A program made the position numbers and the translations under genes. Shown here in pieces: positions 35,766 through 47,671 of a stretch of 64,000 nucleotides of DNA. Source of the DNA: Aurantiacibacter gangjinensis (GTDB lineage Bacteria > Pseudomonadota > Alphaproteobacteria > Sphingomonadales > Sphingomonadaceae); NCBI RefSeq assembly GCF_001886695.1, contig NZ_CP018097.1, positions 1,693,001-1,757,000 on the forward strand. The letters run 5' to 3'. The notes under the pieces are model-generated. The model was given only the letters and a program-made list of their open reading frames with translations. It searched no databases and had not been told where the DNA came from. The stretch's first letter is position 1, and each line of letters starts with the position of its first letter.

Positions 35766-36503
35766 TCACCTGTCGCGCAGCCATCCGCTGATCGCATAGC
35801 GCCCGCGTGGCGCGAAGGGCGGGACGTAGGTGACGGCATGGTCCTGCGGCACGGCAAAAAGGTTCAGCGTATTGAATTGCGGCTTGAAGCCCGTTTCCAC
35901 ATTGCCATCCTCGTCGAAGAATACGAGGTAACCGCCCCAATCGGGATGCCAGTCGTCGACGGTCAGGTTGAGCACGTAAGCGATGCGCCAGCCTTCCGCG
36001 ACATGGCTGTCATTGTGCCGACCGAGGAAGTGGTTGGGCGCGTACAGGCTGGCATGGCCATCGGCCTTGGCGAGATCGTCCATGCCCGAGATATCGCGCA
36101 TCAACTGCATGAATTCGGGGGCGTTCAGATGCTCCAGCAGCACTTCCATCGGGCCGCCCGGGTCCCAGCCCTGCTGCAGCCCTTCGACCAGCGAGTAGCG
36201 GTTGAGCCGGAAAGCGTAATCGCCCTGCGCGGCGGCGCGGTCGGTCGCTTTGACCTGCTCGACCACTTCGCGCCCCACCGCTGGATCGCGCACTTCGCGC
36301 CCGCGCCAGCTTTTCGGCTGACCATCGCGGCCAGCCTGCACGGTCACGCCCCATTCGGTGCCGTGTGCGAGGATGTCGCGCAAGGTCCGCGCCGTCTCGT
36401 CGGTCAGGATATTGCGCACTTGCATGCGTCGCTTTGCGGCAAATTCCCGGGCCAGCGCCGCGCGGTCGAGATCGGGGTTCAGTGCAAACAGAGCCTTGGC
36501 CAT
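35766..36503 (-). CDS. 2OG-Fe(II) oxygenase, prolyl hydroxylase-like (Tpa1/OGFOD1 type)
   Basis: 245 aa from the ATG giving MAKALFALN. HxD metal motif in LGRHNDSH (about 170), YVLNLTVDDWHPDWGGYLVFF core, distal His in DHAVTYV and the 2OG Arg in GRYAISGW. A longer upstream frame has no domain. First gene of the oxygenase-TPR/oxygenase-methyltransferase group; divergent from bamD. Confidence 0.88.
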   Translation of the reverse strand: MAKALFALNPDLDRAALAREFAAKRRMQVRNILTDETARTLRDILAHGTEWGVTVQAGRDGQPKSWRGREVRDPAVGREVVEQVKATDRAAAQGDYAFRLNRYSLVEGLQQGWDPGGPMEVLLEHLNAPEFMQLMRDISGMDDLAKADGHASLYAPNHFLGRHNDSHVAEGWRIAYVLNLTVDDWHPDWGGYLVFFDEDGNVETGFKPQFNTLNLFAVPQDHAVTYVPPFAPRGRYAISGWLRDR

Positions 36504-36631
36504 CGCTCCGGCTTTATAGAAAGCGCCGGGCGAGGCAACCAGTGCCCGTCCACAGAAAAGCGGCGCGCCTCGCGGCAAAACCGTGCGGACTTCACTTGGC
36601 GTTCAGCGGGCACGCAGTTATAGGCTGGGGC

Positions 36632-37441
36632 ATGACTGCGAAGATGACCGTCCGCGGCGCGCTGCTTGGCGCCACCTGTGCCATGCTTTTGACCGCTTGC
36701 GGTGGTGGCAGCTCCGCCAACCGCCCGAACGATCTGGCCTATGTCGCGCGCGACGTCGAATCGCTCTACATGGCGGCCAAGGACCGGCTCGATCGCGGCG
36801 ACCTTGCCATGTCGGCAGCCCTGTTCGACGAGGTGGAGCGCCAGCATCCCTATTCGCCATGGGCGCGCCGCGCGCAGCTGATGAGCGCGTTCTCATACTA
36901 TGCAGCAGGCGAGTATAACCGCGCCGTGCAATCGGCCACGCGCTTCCTGTCGATCCATCCGGGCAATCGCGACGCGCCTTACGCCTACTATCTGATCGCC
37001 ATGTCGTATTACGAACAGATCAGCGATGTAGAGCGTGACCAGGCCGTCACGCGTCAGGCGCTTGCCGCGATGAACGAGATCGTGCGCCGCTATCCCGAAA
37101 GCCCCTATGCCGACGACGCGCGGTTGAAAATCGACCTGATCAACGATCACCTCGCGGGCAAGGAAATGGAAATCGGCCGCTTTTACGAACGGACGGGCCA
37201 GTGGCTGGCCGCGCAGCTGCGTTTCCAGAACGTGGTGGAAAGCTATCAGACCACCAGCCACGCGCCCGAAGCGCTCTATCGCCTCACCGAAACCAGCCTT
37301 GCGCTGGGCCTGCGCGAAGAAGCGCTGCGCTACAGCGCGGTGCTGGGCGCCAACTATCCCGGCAATGAATGGTATGAGCGCGCGTTCGAGCTGATGGAAG
37401 ACCACGCGCCCGAGCAGGTGACGATTCAGTCAGGAGGCTAG
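36632..37441 (+). CDS. bamD: Outer-membrane assembly lipoprotein BamD (ComL)
   Basis: 269 aa. Signal and lipobox LTAC (Cys about 23), then five TPR-like repeats: DRLDRGDLAMSAALFDEVERQHPYSPWARRA, YNRAVQSATRFLSIHPGN, YPESPYADDARLKID and later repeats. Part of the Bam complex that inserts beta-barrel proteins such as the TonB receptor. recN lies just downstream, the common alphaproteobacterial order, but here a minus-strand PilZ gene intervenes. Confidence 0.93.
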   Translation: MTAKMTVRGALLGATCAMLLTACGGGSSANRPNDLAYVARDVESLYMAAKDRLDRGDLAMSAALFDEVERQHPYSPWARRAQLMSAFSYYAAGEYNRAVQSATRFLSIHPGNRDAPYAYYLIAMSYYEQISDVERDQAVTRQALAAMNEIVRRYPESPYADDARLKIDLINDHLAGKEMEIGRFYERTGQWLAAQLRFQNVVESYQTTSHAPEALYRLTETSLALGLREEALRYSAVLGANYPGNEWYERAFELMEDHAPEQVTIQSGG

Positions 37442-37450
37442 GGCAGGCGG

Positions 37451-37468
37451 GCGGCTGAATAGCCGCCA
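37451..37468. terminator. GC hairpin between convergent bamD and PilZ genes
   Basis: Perfect 7-bp stem GGCGGCT/AGCCGCC with a GAAT loop, 9 bases after the bamD stop. No T-run, so terminator function is only likely. Confidence 0.4.
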
Positions 37469-37478
37469 TCGAGGCCCG

Positions 37479-37826
37479 TCAGGTGCCGTAGCGGAGATTG
37501 TCCTCGGCCGGTTCTCCGGACTGTGTGCGGGCATTCAGTTCCAGCAAGTCCTTGATTTCCGGCAGGTGCAGCGGTTTGTCCAGGCGGACCCCTGCAATAC
37601 CGTCATGCGCCCAGCGGATGGTGCCGGGCAGCTCTTCGTCGGTAGGCGTGGTAATCGTCACCGCGTCGCCCGCTTCATACTTGCCGCCGCCAAGATTGCT
37701 GATGCGCGCACCGTGTTGCGACAGCTCGATAAGAAGCCCGGTGGCATCCTTGCGCTGTGCGCGGCGCAGTTGCACCGGCAGCCTTGTGGCATAGCGCTTA
37801 TGTGCCCTGATGGTGAGCACCGACAT
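37479..37826 (-). CDS. PilZ-domain protein
   Basis: 115 aa. RxxxR-type start (HKRYATRLPV), then DATGLLIELSQHGARISNL and VRLDKPLHLPEIKDLL fit the PilZ fold; the (D/N)xSxxG motif appears as ELSQHGAR, so c-di-GMP binding is plausible though not certain. One of two stand-alone PilZ genes, besides the two fused to GGDEF-EAL. Confidence 0.82.
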   Translation of the reverse strand: MSVLTIRAHKRYATRLPVQLRRAQRKDATGLLIELSQHGARISNLGGGKYEAGDAVTITTPTDEELPGTIRWAHDGIAGVRLDKPLHLPEIKDLLELNARTQSGEPAEDNLRYGT

Positions 37827-37856
37827 GCGGCAATTCCCTTCCGTAATACGACCCGA

Positions 37857-37876
37857 TTAAACCCTGTGAGGGTTAA
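37857..37876. promoter_or_regulatory. Palindrome between PilZ and recN genes
   Basis: TTAAACCCT-GTG-AGGGTTAA, nearly perfect, in the 147-base divergent gap. It could be an operator or a small hairpin. The PilZ start is 31 bases away. Confidence 0.4.
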
Positions 37877-37973
37877 AAAACCGTGTGCCCTGCGTTTTGC
37901 GATGAATTCCACTCTCTCGCGGCGCACCGTCGTTGCGCTGCGACGGGGCGAGCCGTAAAGCTGGGAATCTGCC

Positions 37974-39640
37974 ATGCTGACCTCGCTTGCCATCCGGAAC
38001 ATCGTGCTGATCGAGGCGCTCGACCTGAGCTTCGGGCATGGCCTTGGCGTGCTCACGGGCGAAACCGGTGCGGGCAAGTCCATCCTGCTTGATGCGCTGG
38101 GGCTGGTGCTGGGCAACCGGGCCGACAATGCGCTCGTGCGCGGCGGGGAGGAGCAGGCGAGCGTTACCGCGACATTCGAGTTCGAAGCCCTGCCAAGAGC
38201 GGTCGAAGAGGCGCTGAACGATGCAGAGGTGGAGCTCGAACCGGGCGAGCCGCTGATCGTGCGCCGACGCCTCAAGGCCGATGGCGGCAGCAAGGCCTGG
38301 ATCAACGATCAGCCCGTTGGCGTGGCATTACTGCGCACGATTGCCGGCGCCCTGGTGGAACTGCACGGCCAGCATGACGATCGCGGCCTCGTCAATCCGC
38401 GCGGACACCGCGCTCTGCTCGATCGCTATGCCGGCGCTGATGTGGCGGGCGTGCGGGCGGCGTGGGACGATTGGCAGGCGGCGCGCGGGGCGCTGGAACA
38501 GGCACGTTCCGGCATTGCGCAGGCCAAGGCCGATCAGGATCTGCTGCTGGCTCATCTTTCCGAACTGACCGCCATCGAACCGGAGGATGGCGAGGAAGAG
38601 CGCCTCGCCAATGCGCGCGCCGATATGCAGAAGGGCGAGAAGCTGGCAGGCGATCTGGAAGACCTGCGCGCGCTATGGGATGGATCGGATTCGCCGCTCG
38701 CATCGCTGCGGGTTGCCGCGCGCAAGCTGGACCGGATTGCCGAGGAACACGCGCTGCTGACCGAAGCGCTGGGCGCTCTGGACCGCGCGGTGATCGAGGC
38801 GGGCGAAGCGGAGGAAAAACTGCAGGCCGCCGCCGAAGCGATGCAGCACGATCCGCAGGAACTGGATCGCATCGAGACGCGCTTGTTCGAATTGCGGGCA
38901 CTGGCGCGGAAACATTCGTGCCAGGTGGATGATCTGCCCGAAGTCATCCGGACCTTGCGCAGCAAGCTCGATGCCATCGAACAAGGCGATGCCGACCTTG
39001 CCGATCTGGAAGCGGCGGAGCGAAAAGCGCACGAGGTCTACCGCGCGCGGGCCGAGGCTTTGCATGCCAGCCGCGTGGCCGCCGCGATGCAGCTGGACGA
39101 AGCGGTCGCCGCCGAGCTCGCTCCGCTAAAGCTGGACGCCGCGCGCTTTCGGACGGCGGTAAATGCCTTGGAGGAAGAGCGCTGGACCGCTGGCGGCATG
39201 GACAGCGTGGAATTCCTCATCGCCACCAATCCGGGCGCAGATTTCGCGCCGCTCAACAAGATCGCCTCTGGCGGCGAACTCTCGCGCTTCATCCTCGCAC
39301 TCAAAGTCGCGCTGGCTGAGCAGGGCGGGGCGGCGACGGTAATCTTCGACGAGATCGACCGCGGCGTTGGCGGGGCAGTGGCGTCGGCTATCGGCGAGAG
39401 ACTGGCGCGTCTGGCGAGCGAGGAAGGGCAGTTGCTGGCCGTGACGCACAGTCCACAAGTGGCTGCCCGCGGGGCGCGACACTATCTGATCGCAAAGTCG
39501 TCCGAAGGGACGGTGACGAAAACGAGCGTTGCGCTGCTGGACGAAAGCGGCCGGCAGGAAGAGATCGCGCGGATGCTGTCCGGCGCTGAGGTGACGCCCG
39601 AGGCGAGGGCGCAGGCGGATCGGTTGCTGGAGGGGGTGTG

Positions 39641-39641
<1 letters not shown>
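37974..39641 (+). CDS. recN: DNA repair protein RecN
   Basis: 555 aa SMC-like ATPase for double-strand break repair. N-terminal LTSLAIRNIVLIEALDLSF and Walker A GETGAGKSILLDAL; Q-loop LHGQHDDRGL; a central coiled coil of Glu/Lys/Ala (about 170-390); ABC signature ASGGELSRFILALK and Walker B VIFDEIDRGVGG. The stop overlaps the ATG of the DUF559 gene (TGATG). Confidence 0.97.
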
Positions 39642-42347
<2,706 letters not shown>

Positions 42348-42371
42348 ATCTGCGAGATACCTACGCGCCCG

Positions 42372-42704
42372 TTAGCCCTGCGGCGGCTTGTCCACATTGC
42401 CTTCGCCAAGGCTGCGCAGGTCGAAATGCTGGCGGATATGCTCCAGCACGGCGGGATAGAGCGGGTTTTCGAACCGGATGCCGCTATATGGCTGATCCTG
42501 CCAGCGGATGGTCGCATCGATCGGGCCGACCGGACCGATCTTGATCGTGCAGGATGTGTCCGGCTTCAGATAGCCCATCCGGTCGAAAATGCGGCAACCC
42601 TTTTCCGAAAGATCGACAATCGTCACGTCGCGCGCGCCAGTCCCGGTGCGCAGCCGTCCGATGATCGAGATTTCGTGCCGCTGCGTACCCCTATCTGCCG
42701 TCAT
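42372..42704 (-). CDS. PilZ-domain protein
   Basis: 110 aa. RHEISIIGRLR start, then VTIVDLSEKGCRIFDRMGYLK and YSGIRFENPLYPAV match PilZ; the (D/N)xSxxG motif is DLSEKG. Probable c-di-GMP effector. Convergent with the small membrane gene. Confidence 0.85.
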   Translation of the reverse strand: MTADRGTQRHEISIIGRLRTGTGARDVTIVDLSEKGCRIFDRMGYLKPDTSCTIKIGPVGPIDATIRWQDQPYSGIRFENPLYPAVLEHIRQHFDLRSLGEGNVDKPPQG

Positions 42705-42780
42705 GGTGTAGCCCTCTCACCATCTTCCCATCGCCCTCATGCGATATACTATGGCGTCATGGCAAAATTGCGTTTGGTTT

Positions 42781-43452
42781 TCAATCGTTCGGCATCAGGT
42801 GAATTTCGCGCACCGATGAAGTTTTCGGCTGCTCGAGCGCGAAGACGACGGCATCCGCAATATCTTCCGGCTGCAATTTATCCGGCTTGGCTTCGTCGAA
42901 GAAGGGCGTGTTGACCATGCCCGGCGTGATGACGGTGCAGCGCCCGCCCCACTCACGCATTTCCTCTGCCAGGTTTCCGGCGAAGCCCTGCACGAACCAC
43001 TTGGTCGCGCCGTATACGCTGCCTTTCATGTGATCGCGCCCGGCCTTGGAGCCGGTGACGAGGAACATGCCCTTGGTCTTTTTCAGCTCCGGCATGCTGG
43101 CATGGGCCGCGTACAGCACGGCAAGGATGTTGATGTGTATGACATCGTGCCATTCATCGGGATCGCCGTTCTCGACGCCCGGCTTGTCGATACCCGTTCC
43201 GGCATTGGCGTAGACCGCATCGAGGCTGCCGAACCTTTCGACCGTCTGGGTGATGGCGGACTGGATCTGGTCGCGCTTGGTGACATCGCAGGGGATGGCG
43301 AGCGCGGCATCGCCGATCTCGTCGGCCAGCGCCTGCAATTTGTCTTCGGAGCGGGCAAGCAGGGCGACGTTCCAGCCGGCCTCGCTTGCCGCGCGCGCGG
43401 TGGCAGCGCCGATGCCGGAGGATGCGCCGGTGATAAGGAGCGTTTTGGACAT
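42781..43452 (-). CDS. SDR-family oxidoreductase
   Basis: 223 aa. TGASSGIG (residues 8-15) binds NAD(P); DVTKRD, NAGTG, Ser in VTGSKAGR and Tyr/Lys in YGATKWF form the active site; PGMVNTPFF follows. Substrate not predictable. The ATG is preceded by a weak GAGGCT. It lies in a minus-strand stretch with DUF2459 and prmA, separated by 78 bases. Confidence 0.9.
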   Translation of the reverse strand: MSKTLLITGASSGIGAATARAASEAGWNVALLARSEDKLQALADEIGDAALAIPCDVTKRDQIQSAITQTVERFGSLDAVYANAGTGIDKPGVENGDPDEWHDVIHINILAVLYAAHASMPELKKTKGMFLVTGSKAGRDHMKGSVYGATKWFVQGFAGNLAEEMREWGGRCTVITPGMVNTPFFDEAKPDKLQPEDIADAVVFALEQPKTSSVREIHLMPND

Positions 43453-43530
43453 TATGAGCCTCTTTCGGAAATGTGGGTGTTTGACCCATCAGCGAAAGAG
43501 GCGAGGGGAGGTTCCCTACGGGCGGGGCGG

Positions 43531-44259
43531 TCAGACGGTCTCGTCCGGCTCGGGTATCCATTTCATCACCCCGCCCGCCAGCGGAGTCCAAATGCCCATT
43601 TCCACCCCCGCTTCGGCCAGCGTATCGCCCACCCAGGTGTTGCAGGTGTTGGTCATCGTGTAGCTGCCATGCGCCTCGTAATAGGCGTCTGCCGCGAATG
43701 TGCCGCGCAGGATTTCGCGCGTTTGGCCTTCGGGCAAGCTCGGCAGGGCGCCATCGATGGCCGCCACCAGCCGCTCATACTGCGCCACCGAAATGCGAAC
43801 CGGGCGGAAGTTCTCGTCGGCGCGCGGGCGGACGTAATGGCTGACCCGCATGATCGGGTCGCCGCCGACCGTGGCGATTCGCAGCGCCGTGCTTGGCTTG
43901 AGGTCGCCCCATGTCAGCACTTCGAGAAAAACTTCGCGCTCGCCCCAGCCGATGGCGAGATGGGTGGGCATCAGGCCGTCCGGCCGCGGCATGGAAGCGC
44001 TGGGAAAGGTCTCGCGCCAGTCCTTGGTCGAGGTGACGATAGGCACGATGATGCCGGTATGCGTGCCATTGGTCTCGACCATGATCTCGACCGTTTCGGC
44101 GACGTCGGCAGGGGCCGCCATGGCGCGGCCATCGGGGATGGAGCTGCCCACCCAGGCTGCCAGAGGGTAGCCGAGCACGACCAGCGCCAGCGCGGCGGCG
44201 ATAAACTTCGCCGCCCGAATGGCGCGCGGTTTCAGCCTCGAAAGCGGTCCCTCAACCAT
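43531..44259 (-). CDS. DUF2459 family protein (TIGR02117)
   Basis: 242 aa. One N-terminal transmembrane helix (FIAAALALVVLGYPLAAWV), then VEIMVETNGTHTGIIVP, GWGEREVFLEV, MRVSHYVRP, YYEAHGSYTMTNTCNTWV and LAGGVMKW: the family's conserved run, with a Cys/His pattern reminiscent of NlpC/P60 peptidases. Periplasmic, function unknown. Its 5' end overlaps the prmA 3' end by 28 bases. Confidence 0.85.
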   Translation of the reverse strand: MVEGPLSRLKPRAIRAAKFIAAALALVVLGYPLAAWVGSSIPDGRAMAAPADVAETVEIMVETNGTHTGIIVPIVTSTKDWRETFPSASMPRPDGLMPTHLAIGWGEREVFLEVLTWGDLKPSTALRIATVGGDPIMRVSHYVRPRADENFRPVRISVAQYERLVAAIDGALPSLPEGQTREILRGTFAADAYYEAHGSYTMTNTCNTWVGDTLAEAGVEMGIWTPLAGGVMKWIPEPDETV

Positions 44260-45137
44260 AGGATCGACCAGTCACCATTGACGATGCGCCGATGCAAGCG
44301 AAAACCGTTCTTGCGGTAGGCAGCGACGACTCCCTCCTGCTGCCGCTCGAGCAGGCCAGCCAGCAGGATCGAACCGCGCGGCGCAACGGCGGCGGTGAAA
44401 TCGGGCGCCATTTCGATCAGCGGACCGGCAAGGATGTTGGCGATCAACAGGTCGTATGGCGCGCGCGCCTGCAGGGCGCCATCGTCCATGCCATCGGCGA
44501 TCAGCATGGCCAGCTCGCCGCGGTCGGTGCCGACCGGCACATCGTTCAGCGCGCAATTGCCCAGCACGGCAGGCCCGCAAACCGGATCGATATCGCTGGC
44601 AACCGCGTAGGCCAGCGGCCAGAGCGACAGCGCCCCGAAGGCAAGCAGTCCGGTGCCGGTGCCGATATCGGCAAAGCTGCGCGGGCGTAGGCCCACGGCA
44701 TGCATGGCGTCGAGCATCACGAGACAGCCGGCAGTCGTCTCGTGATGGCCCGTGCCGAAAGCCTGCGCGGCCGGAATGCAGAAATTGACGGTGCCCGGTT
44801 CTTCGCTTGGCGGATGATCGGGCGTATGGACGTGGAAGCGTCCCGCTCGGATCGGTTCCACACCGCGCTGGCTTTCGGTGACCCAGTCCGTGTCGGGCAG
44901 TTTTGCGCTTTCCAGCTTCGGTGCGTGACCATCGAACAGCGCCAGCACGGCCTCGCGCTGCTGGCGCGTCGGCTTAGCAGAGAGATAGGCATCCAGCCGC
45001 CAGAGCTCGGGCGTGTCCGGGTCGAGCTCGAAGCCGGTGAGCACGATGTCGTCATCCCACAGCGGATCTTCGTCGCGCCGGTCCAGCGCAGCCTCGACCG
45101 CCGCTTTCGGCGCGGTCGCGGAGAGCTTCCAACTCAT
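44232..45137 (-). CDS. prmA: Ribosomal protein L11 methyltransferase
   Basis: 301 aa. Methylates L11. SAM motif FADIGTGTGLLAFGAL (about 136-151), TGHHETT just before it, and NILAGPLIEMAPDF, a near-universal PrmA motif. The N-terminal domain aligns as the L11-binding part. Overlaps the downstream DUF2459 gene. Confidence 0.93.
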   Translation of the reverse strand: MSWKLSATAPKAAVEAALDRRDEDPLWDDDIVLTGFELDPDTPELWRLDAYLSAKPTRQQREAVLALFDGHAPKLESAKLPDTDWVTESQRGVEPIRAGRFHVHTPDHPPSEEPGTVNFCIPAAQAFGTGHHETTAGCLVMLDAMHAVGLRPRSFADIGTGTGLLAFGALSLWPLAYAVASDIDPVCGPAVLGNCALNDVPVGTDRGELAMLIADGMDDGALQARAPYDLLIANILAGPLIEMAPDFTAAVAPRGSILLAGLLERQQEGVVAAYRKNGFRLHRRIVNGDWSILWLRDRFRG

Positions 45138-45148
45138 GGACAGCGACC

Positions 45149-45173
45149 GTCACCCCCGCGAAGGCGGGGGTCC
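45149..45173. repeat. Family A palindrome, left flank of the GIY-YIG gene
   Basis: CCCCCGCGAAGGCGGGGG core with GTCA and TCCAGC flanks. Opposite orientation to the copy at 45489-45513. Confidence 0.88.
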
Positions 45174-45179
45174 AGCTTT

Positions 45180-45473
45180 TTATGGGATGACAAGATCGGC
45201 ATAGCGGTCTTCCCAATCGGGATTCTGCTCCTCAATCAAGCGAATTTTCCAATCGCGATTCCATTTCTTCAGCGCCTTTTCGCGTGTAATGGCATCGTCA
45301 ATGCTATCGTAGCGCTCGGCGTGGACGATCGCCTTGCATCCGTATCTTTGGATGAAAGCGCTACCTTTCCCATCGCGATGCTGTGCGACCCGGCGGGCTA
45401 TATCTGGGGTTAAACCAATATGGATCGTGCCGCGATATCGGTTCGCCATGATGTAAGTCCAACCACCGCGCAT
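45180..45473 (-). CDS. Single-domain GIY-YIG nuclease-like protein
   Basis: 97 aa. WTYIMANRYRGTIHIGLT carries the two GIY-YIG strands (the YIG Tyr is His here), DIARRVAQHR the catalytic Arg, and TREKALKKWNRDWKIRLIEEQNP with Glu the usual end. It fits the single-domain UPF0213-like group of unknown role. Both ends lie next to family A palindromes in inverted orientation. Confidence 0.88.
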   Translation of the reverse strand: MRGGWTYIMANRYRGTIHIGLTPDIARRVAQHRDGKGSAFIQRYGCKAIVHAERYDSIDDAITREKALKKWNRDWKIRLIEEQNPDWEDRYADLVIP

Positions 45474-45488
45474 CTTATGAAGGAAGCT

Positions 45489-45513
45489 GGATCCCCGCCT
45501 TCGCGGGGATGAC
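45489..45513. repeat. Family A palindrome, right flank of the GIY-YIG gene
   Basis: CCCCGCCTTCGCGGGG with GGAT and ATGAC flanks, the reverse complement of the left copy, so the two bracket the gene as an inverted pair. Confidence 0.88.
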
Positions 45514-45524
45514 GGAGAGGAGGC

Positions 45525-46433
45525 TCATTCGCCGGCCTCGTGCGCCAGGCGCGCTTCCAGCCGCTCCAGCCGGTCGGCGGCGTAGGCCTGGCAGTCCATT
45601 CCGCCTGTCAGATCGCCTGCGATGAGCTTGTCACGCATGCCGCTGGCCGAGGGATGCGGGGTGAGCAGGATGTCGCAATCGAGCGCGGCGAGGCGGGCAA
45701 TACCGTCGCGAAAGGCCTGCACATATTCGGGATGGTCGGAGAAGCGGTAATCATCGGCGCTCACTGCGGAGAGGCTATCGGCATAGGCAATTGTCACGCA
45801 TTGCCCTGCCTCATCGCAGCTTTCCCAATACCAACTGAGCGCACCGGGCGTGTGTCCAGGCGTGTGGATCGGCGTGATGCCATCATATCCGTCGTCAAAA
45901 AACTCCAGATCTTCGGGAATCTGGACGACGGGTTCTGTCGCCGGAGCAAACGATGCGTGATCGGATCCCGCCTGCGGGTCGGCATCGGTAGGTCGCCCGC
46001 TGAAAAGCACTGGCATCGCTGCGATCGATGCCGCGATAGTCGCGCCAGTCTCGGCGCGGACCATTTCTATCCCGCCGACGTGGTCGTAGTGTTCATGACT
46101 GAAGTATATGTATGCAATATCGTCAGGGTCGAAACCGAGCGACCGAATGTTGGCGAGAACGTGCTGCGCGCCACCTTGCGTGCCGACGTCAATCAGCGTG
46201 TCGTAATATTGACCGTCGATCAAGATGGCGCCGATGCCACAGGTTCCGACATAATATGTGTTCCCATGCACACGGAACGGCGGGCCAGCCTTGTCCCATT
46301 CGTCCCAATCCTCGCATGCGGAAGCCCAGTCCGCACCTGAAGACACTGTGGTCTGTACATTTGCCGGGCTCGCCTGTGGCTGTGCGCAAGCTGTGAGGAC
46401 AAGGGAGAGCGGCAGCACATATTTACCGGACAT
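45525..46433 (-). CDS. Subclass B3-like metallo-beta-lactamase-fold lipoprotein
   Basis: 302 aa from the ATG giving MSGKYVLPL (GGAG 7 bases upstream). Lipobox LTAC. Zinc ligands are complete: HEHYDHVGG, HTPGHTPGALSW and TPHPSASGM, the last two typical of B3 enzymes. It could be a beta-lactamase, lactonase or related hydrolase; sequence alone does not decide. Overlaps the SDR gene before it by 11 bases. Confidence 0.88.
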   Translation of the reverse strand: MSGKYVLPLSLVLTACAQPQASPANVQTTVSSGADWASACEDWDEWDKAGPPFRVHGNTYYVGTCGIGAILIDGQYYDTLIDVGTQGGAQHVLANIRSLGFDPDDIAYIYFSHEHYDHVGGIEMVRAETGATIAASIAAMPVLFSGRPTDADPQAGSDHASFAPATEPVVQIPEDLEFFDDGYDGITPIHTPGHTPGALSWYWESCDEAGQCVTIAYADSLSAVSADDYRFSDHPEYVQAFRDGIARLAALDCDILLTPHPSASGMRDKLIAGDLTGGMDCQAYAADRLERLEARLAHEAGE

Positions 46434-47148
46434 AGCTTGCTCCATTGGCGTCGATTACCGCGCCGGTCATGCTGGGCGGCGCGTCCAGCGCGCAGAAGAC
46501 GGCGATGTCGGCGATTTCCTCCGGTTCCGCCACGCGGCCAAGCGGGATGTCGGCAAGCAGGCCTTCACCGCCGCGGCTTTCCAAATAGCCACCCGCCATG
46601 GCGGTATCCACGAAACCCGGCGCGATGGCGTAGCTGAGGATGTTTTGGGCGGCATAGGCACGGGCGATAGTCTTGTGCATGGCCAGCATCCCGCCTTTCG
46701 CGGCGGCATAGTGCCAGTGGCCGGGGCTATCGCCGCGATGCCCTGCGCGGCTGGCGATGTGAACGATCCGACCCCCTGAAGAATCATTGGCGCTTTCGCG
46801 CTGTTGCCAGTGGCGCACGGCGAAGCGGCTGAGCTGCGCGGCGGCCGTCAGGTTGATACGCAGCGTATCCTCCCAGCGGTCCAGCCATTCGATATCGCTG
46901 GCGTTCAGCGGGATATCCTCGAACAGGCCGGCATTGTTGACCAGCACGTCCACGCGCCCATCCAGTCTGTCGATTGCTTCTTGCCACAGCATTTGCGGCG
47001 CGGGCGGGTCAGTGAAGTCGGCGGCAATCGTGCGCGCGTCCACAGCGCGCGTGGCGTGGCCCATCACATTGCAGCCACGCTCTGCCAGCTGGTCCGCAAT
47101 CGCCTGGCCGATGCCCCGGCTGCTCCCCGTTACGAGTACATTCGTCAT
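46423..47148 (-). CDS. SDR-family oxidoreductase (FabG-like)
   Basis: 241 aa. TGSSRGIG (residues 7-14), NNAGLFED, Ser in HIASRAGHRG and Tyr/Lys in HYAAAKGG, C-terminal MTGAVIDANGASYVR. Substrate unknown. Its 3' end overlaps the metallo-hydrolase start, so the two are coupled. The gap to sdhC holds the divergent promoters. Confidence 0.9.
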   Translation of the reverse strand: MTNVLVTGSSRGIGQAIADQLAERGCNVMGHATRAVDARTIAADFTDPPAPQMLWQEAIDRLDGRVDVLVNNAGLFEDIPLNASDIEWLDRWEDTLRINLTAAAQLSRFAVRHWQQRESANDSSGGRIVHIASRAGHRGDSPGHWHYAAAKGGMLAMHKTIARAYAAQNILSYAIAPGFVDTAMAGGYLESRGGEGLLADIPLGRVAEPEEIADIAVFCALDAPPSMTGAVIDANGASYVR

Positions 47149-47279
47149 GACCGTGGGGCATAGCGGCCAGTCCGCATCGGGGAAAGCTCCGACATATGGC
47201 GGATACGGCCCAAGGCCCGCTTGCCACAGCCGTATGATCCGCTAGATGGCTGTGACGCATTCAAACTCTGGGAAAATCC

Positions 47280-47660
47280 ATGGCAAATCGCCCGCTTTCA
47301 CCGCATCTGGGTATCTATAAATGGGGGCCGCACATGGCGACCTCCATCCTGCACCGTGCCTCCGGCGATGGCATGGCATTTGTCGGGCTGGCCGTGCTGC
47401 TGTGGTGGCTGGGCGCGCTGGCGGGCGGGCCCGGCAGCTACGAAACCTTCCTTGAGCATGCCTCGGCCTGGTACGGGCAGGTCGTGCTGATCGGCCTGAC
47501 CTGGGCCTTCTTCAACCACGCCAGCAGCGGTATCCGCCACTTCGTGCTGGATATGGGCGCGGGCTACGAACTGAACACCAATCGCACATTCTCGGTCGTC
47601 TCGATGATGATGGGCGTGGTGCTGACAGCGGCCTTCTGGGCCTTCATCTATCTTCGCTAA
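47280..47660 (+). CDS. sdhC: Succinate dehydrogenase cytochrome b556 subunit
   Basis: 126 aa, three transmembrane helices. PLSPHLGIYKWGPHMATSILHR start and the heme-region motif FNHASSGIRHFVLDMG are typical SdhC. Anchors SdhAB and carries heme and quinone sites. sdhD follows by 11 bases. Confidence 0.95.
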   Translation: MANRPLSPHLGIYKWGPHMATSILHRASGDGMAFVGLAVLLWWLGALAGGPGSYETFLEHASAWYGQVVLIGLTWAFFNHASSGIRHFVLDMGAGYELNTNRTFSVVSMMMGVVLTAAFWAFIYLR

Positions 47661-47671
47661 GGGGCGCTGAC

